A stretch of DNA of 64,000 nt from Streptomyces asiaticus. Its GTDB lineage: Bacteria > Actinomycetota > Actinomycetes > Streptomycetales > Streptomycetaceae. The notes under the pieces were generated by a model, which saw only the letters and a list, made by a program, of their open reading frames with translations, was not told where the DNA came from and did no database searches. The stretch covers positions 1,488,001 through 1,552,000 of the forward strand of contig NZ_JAGSHX010000006.1 in the NCBI RefSeq assembly GCF_018138715.1, written 5' to 3'. This document shows, one piece after another, positions 1-9,534 of the stretch. Numbering within the stretch: position 1 is the first letter of the stretch; each line of letters opens with the position of its first letter. Made by a program: the position numbers and the translations under genes.

Positions 1-31
1 CGAGCCGCCACCGACCGACAGGAGGTATCCC

Positions 32-172
32 GTGTTCCGTGCCATCGCCGACGTGCTCCGTGCCATCGGTGCCGCCATCGCGACCGTGGTGACGCTTCCC
101 TTCCGCGCTGTGGCCCGCCTTTTCGGCGGTGTCTCCGACGCGGCGAGCGGACCGCGCCGCAGGCGGGTGTGA
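32..172 (+). CDS. small LPFR-motif peptide, 46 aa
   Basis: A short gene with a strong ribosome binding site, GGAGGT at 21-26, followed six bases later by a GTG start. The product is a 46-residue basic peptide. An amphipathic or hydrophobic N-terminal half (FRAIADVLRAIGAAIATVV) leads into the motif LPFRAVARLFGG and an arginine-rich tail (GPRRRRV). Short peptides with an LPFR...LFGG core recur in streptomycete genomes as far as I recall, but I know of no function. The layout (amphipathic helix plus polybasic end) would suit a membrane-surface peptide; that is inference. It precedes tex on the same strand by 141 bases. Confidence that it is a real gene rests on the ribosome binding site and G/C-rich third positions. 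Confidence 0.6.
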   Translation: MFRAIADVLRAIGAAIATVVTLPFRAVARLFGGVSDAASGPRRRRV

Positions 173-313
173 TGACCGTTTCCGGCTGATACCGGTGTCC
201 GCCCGGCCCGTACCCGGGCCTCCCCGGCCCGCCGAAAGCGTCGGCCGCGACCGCTTCGTCAGTGCCACCTGCCACAATGCAGGAGCAGTGCAGACCGAAA
301 GCGGAGCGTGATC

Positions 314-2698
314 GTGACGACGTCCATCGAAGGCAGGATCGCCGAGGAACTCGGCGTACGGGAACGGCAGGTCAAAGCCGCCGTCGAGCTGCTCGACGGC
401 GGCTCTACCGTGCCGTTCATCGCGCGCTACCGCAAGGAAGCGACGGAGATGCTCGACGACGCGCAGCTGCGCTCCCTGGAGGAGCGGCTGCGCTATTTGC
501 GGGAGCTGGAGGAGCGGCGCACCGCGATCCTCGACTCGATCCGCTCCCAGGGCAAGCTGGACGAGGCCCTGGAGGCGCAGATCCTCGCCGCGGACTCCAA
601 GGCCCGGCTGGAGGACATCTACCTCCCCTACAAGCCCAAGCGGCGCACGAAGGCGCAGATCGCCCGCGAGGCCGGGCTCGAGCCGCTCGCCGAAGGGCTG
701 CTGGGCGACCCGACGGTGGAGCCCACGGCCGCCGCGGCGGCCTTCGTGGACGCCGAGAAGGGCGTCGCGGACGCCGCCGCCGCGCTGGAGGGCGCGCGGG
801 CCATCCTCACCGAGCGGTTCAGCGAGGACGCGGACCTCATCGGCGAGCTGCGTGAGCGCATGTGGGAGCGCGGCCGGGTGGCCACCAAGGTGCGCGAGGG
901 CAAGGAGGAGGAGGGCGCCAAGTTCGCCGACTACTTCGACTTCGCCGAGCCGTTCACCGAGCTCCCCTCGCACCGGGTGCTGGCGATGTTCCGCGGTGAG
1001 AAGGAGGAGGTCCTCGACCTCACCCTGGAGCCGGAGGAGCCCTCCGAGGAGACCGGCCCCACCTCCTACGAGCGCTCCATCGCCCAGCGCTTCGGCATCG
1101 CGGACCGCGGCCGCCCCGCCGACAAGTGGCTGGCCGACACGGTGCGCTGGGCCTGGCGCACCCGCGTCCTGGTCCACCTCGGCATCGATCTGCGGCTGCG
1201 GCTGCGCCAGGCCGCCGAGGACGAGGCCGTCCGGGTCTTCGCCGCCAACCTCCGCGATCTGCTGCTCGCCGCCCCGGCCGGGACACGCGCCACGATGGGC
1301 CTCGACCCCGGCTTCCGTACGGGCGTGAAGGTGGCCGTGGTCGACGCGACCGGCAAGGTGGCGGCCACGGACACGATCTACCCCCACGTCCCCCGCAACC
1401 AGTGGGACGAGGCCCTCGCCAAGCTGGCCGCGCTGGCGCGTGAGCACAAGGTGGAGCTCATCGCGATCGGCAACGGCACGGCGTCCCGCGAGACCGACAA
1501 GCTGGCGGGCGACCTGTGCGGCAAGCACCCCGAGCTGAAGCTCACCAAGGTGATGGTCTCGGAGGCCGGCGCCTCCGTGTACTCGGCATCCGCCTTCGCC
1601 TCGCAGGAGCTGCCGGAGCTCGATGTCTCGCTGCGCGGCGCCGTCTCCATCGCGCGGCGGCTCCAGGACCCGCTGGCCGAGCTGGTCAAGATCGATCCCA
1701 AGTCGATCGGCGTCGGCCAGTACCAGCACGACCTCTCCGAGGTGAAGCTCTCCCGCTCGCTCGACGCGGTCGTCGAGGACTGTGTGAACGGTGTCGGGGT
1801 GGACGTCAACACGGCCTCCGCCCCGCTGCTCAGCCGGGTCTCGGGCATCGGCACCGGCCTCGCGGAGAACATCGTCTCCCACCGCGACACCAACGGCCCG
1901 TTCCGCAACCGTAAGGCGCTCAAGGACGTGGCCCGGCTCGGCCCCAAGGCGTATGAGCAGTGTGCGGGCTTCCTGCGCATCCGCGGCGGCGACGACCCGT
2001 TGGACGGGTCGAGCGTGCACCCCGAGGCGTATCCGGTGGTGCGGCGGATGGCCGCCACGGCGGGCGGCGACGTGACCACCCTCATCGGCAACACCTCGGT
2101 GCTGCGCGGTCTGCGGCCGAACGAGTTCGTGGACGACGCCTTCGGTCTGCCGACCGTCACCGACATCCTCAAGGAGTTGGAGAAGCCGGGCCGGGACCCG
2201 CGTCCCGCCTTCAAGACGGCGACCTTCAAGGAGGGCGTCGAGAAGATCGGCGACCTGTCGGCCGGGATGATCCTGGAGGGCGTCGTCACGAATGTGGCGG
2301 CGTTCGGCGCGTTCGTGGACGTCGGTGTGCACCAGGACGGTCTGGTGCACGTCTCCGCGATGTCCAAGACGTTCGTCAAGGACCCGCGGGACGTGGTCAA
2401 GCCCGGTGACATCGTCCGGGTGAAGGTCCTGGACGTCGACATCCCGCGCAAGCGGATCTCGCTGACGCTCCGGCTCGACGACGAGGCGGGCGCCCCGTCC
2501 GGCGGCGGCCGTGACCGCAACCGCTCCGACGAGGGCCGCGGCCAGCGCGGCGGGGGCCGTCGCGGAGCGCCCCAGCAGCGCCAGGGCGGCAGCCGTGGCG
2601 GCCAGCGTGGTGGCGGCGGCCGCGACGCGGCCCCGGTGAACGGCGCGATGGCCGACGCCCTGCGGAGGGCGGGCCTGCTGGACCCGAAGAAGCGGTAG
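314..2698 (+). CDS. tex: Tex-family S1 RNA-binding transcription accessory protein
   Basis: Full-length Tex protein of 794 residues, a cytoplasmic nucleic-acid-binding factor affecting transcription. The family order is visible: an N-terminal Tex region with [15 protein letters not shown] and [13 protein letters not shown]; a YqgF/RNase H-like domain near residue 326 ([17 protein letters not shown]); a helix-hairpin-helix near 495 ([18 protein letters not shown]); and an S1 domain near 650-720 ([20 protein letters not shown]). A Gly/Arg-rich tail (about 730-772), as in many actinobacterial homologues, may add RNA binding. I chose the GTG at 314 because GGAG at 303-306 gives a seven-base spacer; the in-frame GTG at 308 would be too close. 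Probably monocistronic: the next gene is convergent. Confidence 0.95.
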   Translation: MTTSIEGRIAEELGVRERQVKAAVELLDGGSTVPFIARYRKEATEMLDDAQLRSLEERLRYLRELEERRTAILDSIRSQGKLDEALEAQILAADSKARLEDIYLPYKPKRRTKAQIAREAGLEPLAEGLLGDPTVEPTAAAAAFVDAEKGVADAAAALEGARAILTERFSEDADLIGELRERMWERGRVATKVREGKEEEGAKFADYFDFAEPFTELPSHRVLAMFRGEKEEVLDLTLEPEEPSEETGPTSYERSIAQRFGIADRGRPADKWLADTVRWAWRTRVLVHLGIDLRLRLRQAAEDEAVRVFAANLRDLLLAAPAGTRATMGLDPGFRTGVKVAVVDATGKVAATDTIYPHVPRNQWDEALAKLAALAREHKVELIAIGNGTASRETDKLAGDLCGKHPELKLTKVMVSEAGASVYSASAFASQELPELDVSLRGAVSIARRLQDPLAELVKIDPKSIGVGQYQHDLSEVKLSRSLDAVVEDCVNGVGVDVNTASAPLLSRVSGIGTGLAENIVSHRDTNGPFRNRKALKDVARLGPKAYEQCAGFLRIRGGDDPLDGSSVHPEAYPVVRRMAATAGGDVTTLIGNTSVLRGLRPNEFVDDAFGLPTVTDILKELEKPGRDPRPAFKTATFKEGVEKIGDLSAGMILEGVVTNVAAFGAFVDVGVHQDGLVHVSAMSKTFVKDPRDVVKPGDIVRVKVLDVDIPRKRISLTLRLDDEAGAPSGGGRDRNRSDEGRGQRGGGRRGAPQQRQGGSRGGQRGGGGRDAAPVNGAMADALRRAGLLDPKKR

Positions 2699-2775
2699 CC
2701 CTCTGAGAACGGTTCCGCCCCTGTTCCGCGCCGCCATGACGGCGAGGCCGCGCGGGGGCGGGCCGACGGCCGCCG

Positions 2776-3819
2776 TTACCGTTCCACGGGTGTGACCCGG
2801 ACGGCCTCGTTGGTGCGGGCCACCAGATAGGAGCGGCCGCGCAGCGCGCGGGGGTCCAGGGGAATGTGGTGGGTGCCCGGGTCCAGGACGGCGTCGAAGA
2901 GTTCGCGCGCATGGGGCCGGGACAGCCGGTTCAGGCGGTGGGCCGCGAGCGCCACCCGGCACGTGGCCGCGGCCTCGACCACCGCCTCGGCCCCGCCCGC
3001 CACCGTCGTCAGCCCGAGGAGGCGGCGGCGGTCGTGAGGGGTGCGGTCCAGGGCCTGTACGACCTGGGCGACGAGCAGGGGGACGATCGGGGCGAGCGCG
3101 GTGACGCACACCGCGTCGGAGCGCGCCGCCGCGAAGGCGTCCCGGACCGCGTCACGCTCGTCCTGACCCACCGTCCGGCCGAAGACCACCGCACCGTACT
3201 TGCGCAGCTCATCCGCGTGGGCGCCCGCCGCGTCCAGGGTGATCTCGGCGCCGATGCCGATGCGGCGCAGCGCGGCGGCCAGCTTGGCGAGGACGGCGGC
3301 GCGCGGCCCGATCAGCAGCGCCCTGGGGCCGTTCGGGATCGCGGGCGCGAGCGCGCCGTCGGCGGTCAGCAGCCCCTTCAGCGCGGTGCGGTACTGCTCG
3401 CCGTGGAAGCGGTAAGGGCCGAGGTCGTGGTAGCCGTCGCGCTCGATGTCCGGGGTCCCGCCGGTCTGCCGGACGAAGTCACGCCAGACGACGTCGGGGC
3501 CGTCCCGCTCGATGACGGCGGTGACGGCCCCGCATTCCGGACCCTCGCACTCCGGACAGCCGTAGAGGACGAACCGGCTCCCCTCCGGCGCCGGCTCCGT
3601 CTCCAGCAGCAGCCTCCGCACCTGTTCGGCGAGGGCGGAGGGCCCGATGTCGGCGGCGAGCGGTGAGACCGCGTCGAGGTCGGCCAGGCGCGCCAGCAGG
3701 GGCCTGCCGTCCACCACGAAGTCCAGGAAGTCGCGGTGGGTTTGGTACGCGCCGTCGGCCAGCACACCGCCCGCGCGCATCGCCGGGGCCAGCCCGAAGG
3801 TCACGTACTCGGAGGTCAT
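2776..3819 (-). CDS. conserved protein of unknown function with CPEC/PECG motif
   Basis: A 347-residue protein that I cannot place in a characterised family; similar streptomycete proteins are often loosely labelled oxidoreductase. The N-terminal half contains YGCPECEGPECGAVTAV, with three cysteines in C-x2-C-x5-C spacing that could bind a metal, and an HGEQY motif. The C-terminal half (from about residue 165) reads like an alpha/beta nucleotide-binding fold: RALLIGPRAAVLAKLAAAL, a glycine-containing strand-loop-helix, then YGAVVFGRTVG and a further helix-strand series. There is no signal peptide or membrane segment. It is convergent with tex, and upstream lies a dispersed repeat. Function is unknown; the metal site and Rossmann-like half are inference. 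Confidence 0.8.
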   Translation of the reverse strand: MTSEYVTFGLAPAMRAGGVLADGAYQTHRDFLDFVVDGRPLLARLADLDAVSPLAADIGPSALAEQVRRLLLETEPAPEGSRFVLYGCPECEGPECGAVTAVIERDGPDVVWRDFVRQTGGTPDIERDGYHDLGPYRFHGEQYRTALKGLLTADGALAPAIPNGPRALLIGPRAAVLAKLAAALRRIGIGAEITLDAAGAHADELRKYGAVVFGRTVGQDERDAVRDAFAAARSDAVCVTALAPIVPLLVAQVVQALDRTPHDRRRLLGLTTVAGGAEAVVEAAATCRVALAAHRLNRLSRPHARELFDAVLDPGTHHIPLDPRALRGRSYLVARTNEAVRVTPVER

Positions 3820-3970
3820 GCCCCAAGTATTCCCGCTTCGAGGTGGTATCAGGGGGTAACCGACGGTGCGCCGCCCGGACCGGTGGGTCCGGGCGGCAGG
3901 GCACGGCCGCGCCCGAAAGCGGCGGCCGGTACGCCTCAGCAGGTCGGAGGAAGTCCGCTACGGTTCGGGC

Positions 3971-4082
3971 AGCGCCCCGAAGGGGCGCGGGGCTGTGTCG
4001 ATGTGCGGCTCCGCCGCGTGGGCGCGACCAGCCACGATGCGGCCGCAGACGCACGACGGCATTTCGCGGCACTTCCCGCGGA
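3971..4082. repeat. dispersed streptomycete intergenic repeat with GC hairpin
   Basis: The 267-base gap between the unknown protein and the BCCT gene holds no gene. Its right part starts with a perfect hairpin, GCGCCCC-GAA-GGGGCGC (3972-3988), and continues with text containing GGCTCCGCCGCGTGGGCGCG and GACCAGCCACGATGCGGCC. From memory this hairpin-plus-CGACCAGCCACGA arrangement is a very common dispersed intergenic element in Streptomyces genomes. It ends five bases before the BCCT stop codon, so it probably serves as that gene's transcription end. The stretch 3820-3970 shows nothing recognisable. Confidence 0.6.
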
Positions 4083-4086
4083 GCGC

Positions 4087-5895
4087 TTAGCGGGTCTTGG
4101 CCGCGGCGGTGTGATCGTCCGGCCCGGCCGCGCCGTCCTGGTTCTCCGACGGGGAATCGGCCGGGGAATCGGCAGCCGACGGGGAGTCGGTGTCGGACGG
4201 GGTCACCGGGCCGATGCGGATCTCGAACTCGCCCGCGTACTTCTCATGGCCGGCGATGACCGCCATCTCGACGGCCTCCTCGCCCTTCTCGCCCCGGACG
4301 ATCAGCGGATCGCGGCGCAGATCCTTCAGCAGGGCCCAGCACAGCCCCACCATCACCAGTGTGAAGGGCGCCGCCACCAGGATCGTCAGGTTCTGCAACC
4401 CGGTGAGGGCGTCTCCCCCACCGCCGCCTATCAACAGCATGACGGCCGCCACCGCGCCCGTGACCACGCCCCAGAAGACCACCACGAAGCGGGTCGGCTC
4501 GAAGGCGCCCTTCTGCGAGAGCGTGCCCATCACGATGGACGCGGCGTCCGCGCCGGAGACGAAGAAGATGCCGACGAGGATCATCACCAGCACGCTCATC
4601 ACGCCGGCGATCGGGTACTGCTCCAGCACCCCGAACAGCTGTCCCTCGGGGGTGGATTCCTTCCCCAGCCGCCCCGCGGCCTGAAGCTTCATCGACGAAC
4701 CGCCGAAGATGGCGAACCAGATCAGGCTCACGGTGCTCGGGACCAGGATCACGCCGCCCACGAACTGCCGGATGGTGCGGCCACGGCTGATCCGGGCGAT
4801 GAACATGCCCACGAACGGCGTCCAGGAGATCCACCAGGCCCAGTAGAAGACCGTCCAGCTGCTCAGCCAGTCCGCGACCGACTTGCCACCGGTGGCCTCG
4901 GTGCGGCCCACCAGCTGCGGCAGATCGCCGATGTACGAGCCGATCGAGGTCGGCAGCAGATCGAGGATGATGATGGTCGGGCCCGCCACGAAGACGAAGA
5001 CCGCGAGGAAGAGCGCCAGCACCATATTGATGTTGGACAGCCACTGGATGCCCTTGGCGACACCCGAGACGGCGGACGCGATGAAGGCGACGGTAAGGAC
5101 CGCGATGACGGTGACCAGCAGCCCGGTGCCCACGTCGCTCTTCCAGCCCAGCACCTCGATACCGCTGCCGATCTGCAACGCGCCGAGGCCGAGCGAGGCG
5201 GCGGAGCCGAAGAGGGTGGCGAAGATGGCCAGGATGTCGATGACCCGGCCGCCCCAGCCGTTGGCGTTCTTGGAGCCGATCAGGGGCGTGAAGACCGCGC
5301 TGATGGTCTGTCGGCGGCCGCGGCGGAAGGTGCTGTACGCGATGGCCAGGCCGACGACCGCGTAGATGGCCCAGGGGTGCAGCGTCCAGTGGAAGAGCGT
5401 GGTGGACATCGCGGTCTGCATCTTCTCGGCCGCGGTGCCGGGGTCGGTCCCGGGCGGTGGGGTCATGAAGTGCGACAGCGGCTCGCTCACGCCGTAGAAC
5501 ATCAAACCGATGCCCATGCCCGCGCTGAACATCATCGCGACCCATGAGACGGTGCGGAATTCGGGTTCCTCGCCCTCCCTTCCGAGGGTGATCTTGCCGT
5601 AGCGGCTCATGGCCAGCCAGAGGGCGAATATCACGAATCCCGACGCGGCCAGGACGAAGGCCCATCCACCGTTGTGGATCAGCCCGGAGAGCATGCTGTT
5701 CGAGACGCTCTCCAGGGTGTCGGTGGCCACGGACCCCCAGACGACGAAGGCCAGCGTGAGCGCGGCGGAGACGCCGAAGACCACGCGGTCCGTCCGGGGA
5801 GTCCGATGGGGCCCGGCGTGGTCGGAGCCGGGGAGATCCACGGTCACCGGAGGATCGCCGCCGACGTCCCCCGTGGTTGTACCTGTCTGCGGCAC
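4087..5895 (-). CDS. BCCT-family betaine/choline/carnitine transporter
   Basis: Secondary transporter of 602 residues with about twelve membrane segments, taking up quaternary ammonium osmolytes such as glycine betaine or choline. Family hallmarks are visible: the glycine stretch FSAGMGIGLMFYGVSEPL in the first repeat and the signature WWISWTPFVGMFIARISRGR in the segment carrying the tryptophan substrate box. A further conserved stretch is FFVSGADAASIVMG. The N-terminus (about 35 residues) and the Asp/Ser-rich C-terminal tail are cytoplasmic and could be osmosensory, as in BetP-type proteins. GTG start with GAAAGG upstream. No biosynthetic partner is adjacent, but a choline oxidation set lies at 44-49 kb. 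The exact substrate cannot be told from sequence. Confidence 0.93.
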   Translation of the reverse strand: MPQTGTTTGDVGGDPPVTVDLPGSDHAGPHRTPRTDRVVFGVSAALTLAFVVWGSVATDTLESVSNSMLSGLIHNGGWAFVLAASGFVIFALWLAMSRYGKITLGREGEEPEFRTVSWVAMMFSAGMGIGLMFYGVSEPLSHFMTPPPGTDPGTAAEKMQTAMSTTLFHWTLHPWAIYAVVGLAIAYSTFRRGRRQTISAVFTPLIGSKNANGWGGRVIDILAIFATLFGSAASLGLGALQIGSGIEVLGWKSDVGTGLLVTVIAVLTVAFIASAVSGVAKGIQWLSNINMVLALFLAVFVFVAGPTIIILDLLPTSIGSYIGDLPQLVGRTEATGGKSVADWLSSWTVFYWAWWISWTPFVGMFIARISRGRTIRQFVGGVILVPSTVSLIWFAIFGGSSMKLQAAGRLGKESTPEGQLFGVLEQYPIAGVMSVLVMILVGIFFVSGADAASIVMGTLSQKGAFEPTRFVVVFWGVVTGAVAAVMLLIGGGGGDALTGLQNLTILVAAPFTLVMVGLCWALLKDLRRDPLIVRGEKGEEAVEMAVIAGHEKYAGEFEIRIGPVTPSDTDSPSAADSPADSPSENQDGAAGPDDHTAAAKTR

Positions 5896-5962
5896 GCAAA
5901 AGACCTTTCACTGAGGGTTTATCTGACGGATTTCCGGCTACCCAGGACTCCAGGATGCATGC

Positions 5963-5986
5963 CACCGGCCGCGGGGCCGGTGTTTT
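5963..5986 (+). terminator. stem-loop followed by TTTT
   Basis: Perfect 8-bp inverted repeat CACCGGCC-GCGG-GGCCGGTG followed directly by TTTT on the plus strand. Both flanking genes read on the minus strand, so the T-run is on the unexpected side. It may still act as a hairpin barrier downstream of the M14 gene, or stop antisense transcription. Confidence 0.45.
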
Positions 5987-5990
5987 CGTG

Positions 5991-6078
5991 CGCCGTCAGG
6001 GCGTCAGTTCAGCGCCGTCAGGGCGTCAGTTCAGCGCCGTCAGGGCGTCAGGTCAGCACCCTCAGCACGTCAGGTCAG
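5991..6078. repeat. 22-bp tandem repeat, four copies, overlapping M14 stop
   Basis: Four consecutive 22-base units start at 5991, 6013, 6035 and 6057. The first two are identical and the fourth has diverged. The shared core is CGTCAGGGCGTCAG. The last unit runs across the stop codon of the M14 peptidase gene (6075-6077). On the minus strand the units carry repeated TGA triplets, so the array looks like local duplication of the 3' end of that gene. Confidence 0.85.
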
Positions 6079-7397
6079 CACGCGTCCACCGGCTGCCCCT
6101 CTGTGAGGTGGTACGCGGCGCGGCCGTCCAGCAGCAGCGGCACCAGCGCGCGGGCCGACTGGCGCAGCGGTACGAAGGCGCTTCCATCGCGCTTGACGGG
6201 CCGCGCCGTCACCCCGTGCAGGGCCAGCTCGTCCCGCACCGCGCCGTAGCTCTCGGCGTCCAGCCGGTAGCCGCACGGCGGATCCTCGAGGACCGTGTCC
6301 TCCTCCGGCGGTTCGTTGTCGGCGCCGCCGAGGTAGACCGGGCCCCGGTCCGCGTAGCCGGCCAGCCGCGCCGCCGTCGTGGCCGCCTCGATCCTGGCGC
6401 GCCGCCGGCTGATGAAGTCGAAGGTGCCGTTCAGGGCCGCCAGATGGGAGCTCACCCGGCGGCGGTTGTTGAGGGCGGGGTCGGCCTTCTCGGCGTCGGT
6501 GAGCGGGTCGACCCGGGTCTCGGCCAGCAGCCCGATGGAGTGCTTGACGCCCGCGGTGTTGCGCAGGATCCGCTCCTGGCCGTCGCCCGCCACCTGCTTG
6601 ACCGGCTCGCCGGTCTCGGGGTCGGTCCAGATGCCGTAGACGCCGGTGGTGTGGCCCGCGGCCTCGACGCTCGGGCGCACATAGGCGTCCGACAGGGTCC
6701 GCGCCTCCCGGTGCACCGGGCCGTCGGTGTTGAGGTTGCGCGGCCACAGCGCCAGCAGGTCCTTCACGTAGTACGGGGCGGTCGCCCCGTACTCGTGCAG
6801 GTCGTGGACGGTGTCCGGGCGCCAGTCGCGGATGACGCCCGCCATCGCGCGGGACTCGGCGGTGGAGAGCGCGATGTGGTCGCGGTTGATGTCCACACCG
6901 TCGGAGTTGCCGCGGGTGTCGGCGGCGCGGCCGTCGGGGTTGGCGGTCGGGACCACGAGCACCTGGGTGCGCTCCAGGAAGCGCCGCGTCCGGTTGTCCT
7001 TGGCGTAGGCGAGGTCGCGGATGGTGGACAGACATGCTTCGCGGCCGGAGGGCTCGTCGCCGTGCTGGGAGCAGATCAGCAGCAGGACGTTGCCGCGCGC
7101 CGCCCGGGCCGGATCGGCGGGCGCGGCCGGTGCGCCGATCCGCACCAGCCGCAGCGGCCGCCCCTGCGCGGTGGCGCCGATCCGGTCGACGGCGACGCGC
7201 GGGGCGGCCTTGTCGACGGCCGTGAGGAAGTCCGCCTCCTCGGCCTGGCTGGTCCACCGTGCGCCATGGCTGATCTCGAACCCCGTACGCGGCGGGCGTT
7301 GTTCGGCCCGCGCGGGGGCGCTGAGGGACGACCCGGTCAGCAGCGCACCGATCGCACCGCAAGCGGCGCTGCGGATGAGGGGTGACCGCGAGAACAC
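6075..7397 (-). CDS. secreted M14-family zinc carboxypeptidase
   Basis: Predicted exported metallopeptidase of 440 residues. A signal peptide is clear (FSRSPLIRSAACGAIGALL, cleavage after SAPARA). The M14 zinc site is seen as LICSQHGDEPSGREA near residue 108 (His and Glu of HxxE) and the third ligand His in VHDLHEYGA near 199. ANPDGRAADTRGNSDGVDIN carries the family's N-P-D-G motif and the region that usually positions substrate. The upstream-extended frame starts at 7496, but GGAGGT five bases before the GTG at 7397 decides the start and places the signal peptide at the N-terminus. It likely trims peptides outside the cell along with the neighbouring X-Pro peptidase and M1 peptidase. Confidence 0.9.
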   Translation of the reverse strand: MFSRSPLIRSAACGAIGALLTGSSLSAPARAEQRPPRTGFEISHGARWTSQAEEADFLTAVDKAAPRVAVDRIGATAQGRPLRLVRIGAPAAPADPARAARGNVLLLICSQHGDEPSGREACLSTIRDLAYAKDNRTRRFLERTQVLVVPTANPDGRAADTRGNSDGVDINRDHIALSTAESRAMAGVIRDWRPDTVHDLHEYGATAPYYVKDLLALWPRNLNTDGPVHREARTLSDAYVRPSVEAAGHTTGVYGIWTDPETGEPVKQVAGDGQERILRNTAGVKHSIGLLAETRVDPLTDAEKADPALNNRRRVSSHLAALNGTFDFISRRRARIEAATTAARLAGYADRGPVYLGGADNEPPEEDTVLEDPPCGYRLDAESYGAVRDELALHGVTARPVKRDGSAFVPLRQSARALVPLLLDGRAAYHLTEGQPVDAC

Positions 7398-7461
7398 GAA
7401 GGACCTCCTGGGGTGAGGGGATACGGGGGCGATATCGGTGCTGGCGTCCTGCCGGGCCCGC

Positions 7462-7501
7462 CGCCGGTGGGCCCCCGCTCGGCGGCGGGGACCCACCGGC
7501 G
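7462..7501 (-). terminator. long nested hairpin after X-Pro peptidase gene
   Basis: Ten-bp stem CGCCGGTGGG / CCCACCGGCG (7462-7471 with 7492-7501) whose loop holds a smaller GC hairpin (CCCCGC...GCGGGG). It begins five bases beyond the stop codon of the minus-strand X-Pro peptidase gene and lies upstream of the M14 gene. There is no T-run, as is common for actinobacterial terminators. Confidence 0.7.
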
Positions 7502-7506
7502 CGGGT

Positions 7507-9534
7507 TCAGTCGTGGGTGGACATGGACGGGAGCGGGGTCCGGTGGTGCGGGGCCCGTACGCCCTTCAGGGGCGGTGCGGCCGCCGTGCGGGAGGGGGCG
7601 GCCGCGGCCTTCGGGGCACCGCCGACCAGCGGCAGACGGGCCGAGGTGCGGGGCAGGTCCAGGGTCAGCCGCGGGGTGGTGGACGGCGGTTCGATGAGGC
7701 CCGCGTCCGTACCGGCGATGATCAGACCGAGGCGGTGACCGGCCGGGACCACATGGTCGGTCGCCGCGAGGTCGAGGGTGATGGTGTACGCCTTGCCCGG
7801 GGTCAGCGGGCGGCCCTTGCCGTCGTCCGCGAAGTGACCGAGGTCGGCCCAGCCCCGGCTGAAGACCGTGTAGTCCACGTCCTCCTTGTCGGCGGCGGTC
7901 TCCTTGAAGCAGGCGCTGTCGCCCTCCGTGCTGCTGCCCCAGCAGGTGCGCCGGTCGAGGGTGGTGATCCCCTCGCCCGCCGCCGTGTAGTCGCGGATGG
8001 TGGCCGGGCCGAGGTCGACCAGGACCGCGGAGAGATGGGCGCTGGTGGTGGAGGGCGTGGCGGTGACGGTGACCGTGCCGGAGCCGGACAGCCGCAGGTC
8101 CTTCTCGAGCGGACCGGTGGTGAAGCCCGCCTTGCCGGGCGTCGAGGTGTCGATCGCCGCGGACCAGTCGGCCTCGCTCAGCGCGGGGTCGTCGGTGAAG
8201 GTCTCCGTGGCGCCGGGCTCGGCCTGCTCCGTGCCGAGCACACCCACTCCCGCCGTGGCGCCGCCGCGCGGGCGCAGGGTGGTCTGCCGGGTGCCGGAGG
8301 GGGGCCAGACCCGGTCGGTGGACCACTGGTCGGGGGCGCGCTCGACATCGGCCATCGGCTCGCGCTCGATGCCGTTGTCGATACCGAGGAGGTAGTGGTC
8401 GAACCAGCGGTGCAGGGTGCGCACCCACTCCCCGCGCCGGTAGTCGAACGGGTCGACATGCCCGGTCTGCGAGAGCCAGATCTTGCGCTCGACGCCCGCG
8501 TCGGCGAGGGCGTTCCACCACTGGCCGAGGTGCTTGGTGCGGACGTTGAGGTCCTGCGCCCCGTGGACGGCGAAGACGCTGGCCCGCACCTTGTCCGCGT
8601 CCGGTACGTAACTGCGGTCGGTCCACAGACCGGTCCAGTCGCCGTTGCGCGGGGCGCCCTCGACGAGACGCTTCTGTACGGCGGCGCAGCGGGCGTGGGC
8701 GTCATCGCTCTCGACGGCGTCCGAGAGCCCGTCGGGGCCGGAGTCGAAGAGCGCGGCGCCCTTGGCGAAGTAATAGTCGTACCAGGAGGAGATGGCGCCG
8801 ATGGGCACGATGGTCTTGAGCCCCTTGACGCCGGTGGCGGCGACCCCGTTGGCGATGGTGCCGTCGTAGCTCTTGCCGATCATGCCGGTGGCGCCGTTGG
8901 TCCAGCTCGCCGTGGTCCGCTCCCCGCCGGTGCGGGTGCGGTACGCGGTCCCACGGCCGTTCAGCCAGTCGACCACGGCCTTGGCGGAGAGGATGTCGGA
9001 GCGGCCGCCGATGTCCACACAGCCGTCGGAGCGGTTGGTTCCGGCGAGGTCGACCAGGACGGTGGCATAACCGCGCGGTACGAAGTAGTTGTCGTAGAAG
9101 AGCGGGAACCGGACCGGATTCCCGGCCGCGTCATAGGTCTTGGTCTGGCTCTCGTTGCCGCGCCCGCAGCAGGAGTAGTACGGACTGGCGTCCACGATGA
9201 CGGGGACGCGGCGGCCCTGGGCGGCGGGTTCGCGCGGCCGCACGATGTCGACGGCGACCCGGTCGGTCCGTCCGTCCGCGTCGCCGTCGATCGTGGTGTC
9301 CACCCATACGGATTCGCGGATGGCGTTCTCGTAGGAGTAGACGGGTCTGCTCTCTGATGGGCCTTTTGCTTTGCTGTCCGATCTGCTCTGCGCGGCGGAA
9401 GCGGCGGAAGCGGCGTGGGCGGCCGGGGCGCCGAGCGGTGGCAGCAGCGATACGGCGGCGGCGACCAGCGCGGTGACCGCCGACAGCACGAGTGTGGTCC
9501 AGGGGATGCGGGATCTCCGCGTCTGTAGCAGCAC
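7507..9534 (-). CDS. secreted X-Pro dipeptidyl-peptidase type (CocE/NonD) serine hydrolase
   Basis: Alpha/beta-hydrolase of 675 residues of the PepX/CocE type, which releases X-Pro dipeptides or cleaves related acyl bonds. It has an N-terminal signal region (RSRIPWTTLVLSAVTALVAA, then a run of AS repeats). The catalytic domain carries GSFxG-like nucleophile motif GKSYDG (Ser near residue 222) within GATGMIGKSYDGTIANGVA. The acid and histidine are probably in VHGAQDLNVRT and SQTGHVDPFD. The C-terminal jelly roll typical of PepX_C (about 430-640) ends with PAGHRLGLIIAGTDAG. The frame extends to an ATG at 9612 without a ribosome binding site; I prefer GTG 9534 because it gives a normal signal peptide, but this start is uncertain. 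Divergent from the M1 peptidase gene. Confidence 0.87.
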   Translation of the reverse strand: MLLQTRRSRIPWTTLVLSAVTALVAAAVSLLPPLGAPAAHAASAASAAQSRSDSKAKGPSESRPVYSYENAIRESVWVDTTIDGDADGRTDRVAVDIVRPREPAAQGRRVPVIVDASPYYSCCGRGNESQTKTYDAAGNPVRFPLFYDNYFVPRGYATVLVDLAGTNRSDGCVDIGGRSDILSAKAVVDWLNGRGTAYRTRTGGERTTASWTNGATGMIGKSYDGTIANGVAATGVKGLKTIVPIGAISSWYDYYFAKGAALFDSGPDGLSDAVESDDAHARCAAVQKRLVEGAPRNGDWTGLWTDRSYVPDADKVRASVFAVHGAQDLNVRTKHLGQWWNALADAGVERKIWLSQTGHVDPFDYRRGEWVRTLHRWFDHYLLGIDNGIEREPMADVERAPDQWSTDRVWPPSGTRQTTLRPRGGATAGVGVLGTEQAEPGATETFTDDPALSEADWSAAIDTSTPGKAGFTTGPLEKDLRLSGSGTVTVTATPSTTSAHLSAVLVDLGPATIRDYTAAGEGITTLDRRTCWGSSTEGDSACFKETAADKEDVDYTVFSRGWADLGHFADDGKGRPLTPGKAYTITLDLAATDHVVPAGHRLGLIIAGTDAGLIEPPSTTPRLTLDLPRTSARLPLVGGAPKAAAAPSRTAAAPPLKGVRAPHHRTPLPSMSTHD

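Noticed and set aside
3736..5547. 603-codon plus-strand frame opposite the BCCT gene
   Set aside because: His/Asp/Arg/Gly-rich shadow of a membrane protein gene, without start signal or family motifs.
5991..6078. CRISPR array
   Set aside because: The units are contiguous without unique spacers and no cas gene is present in the window; the same holds for the other tandem arrays.
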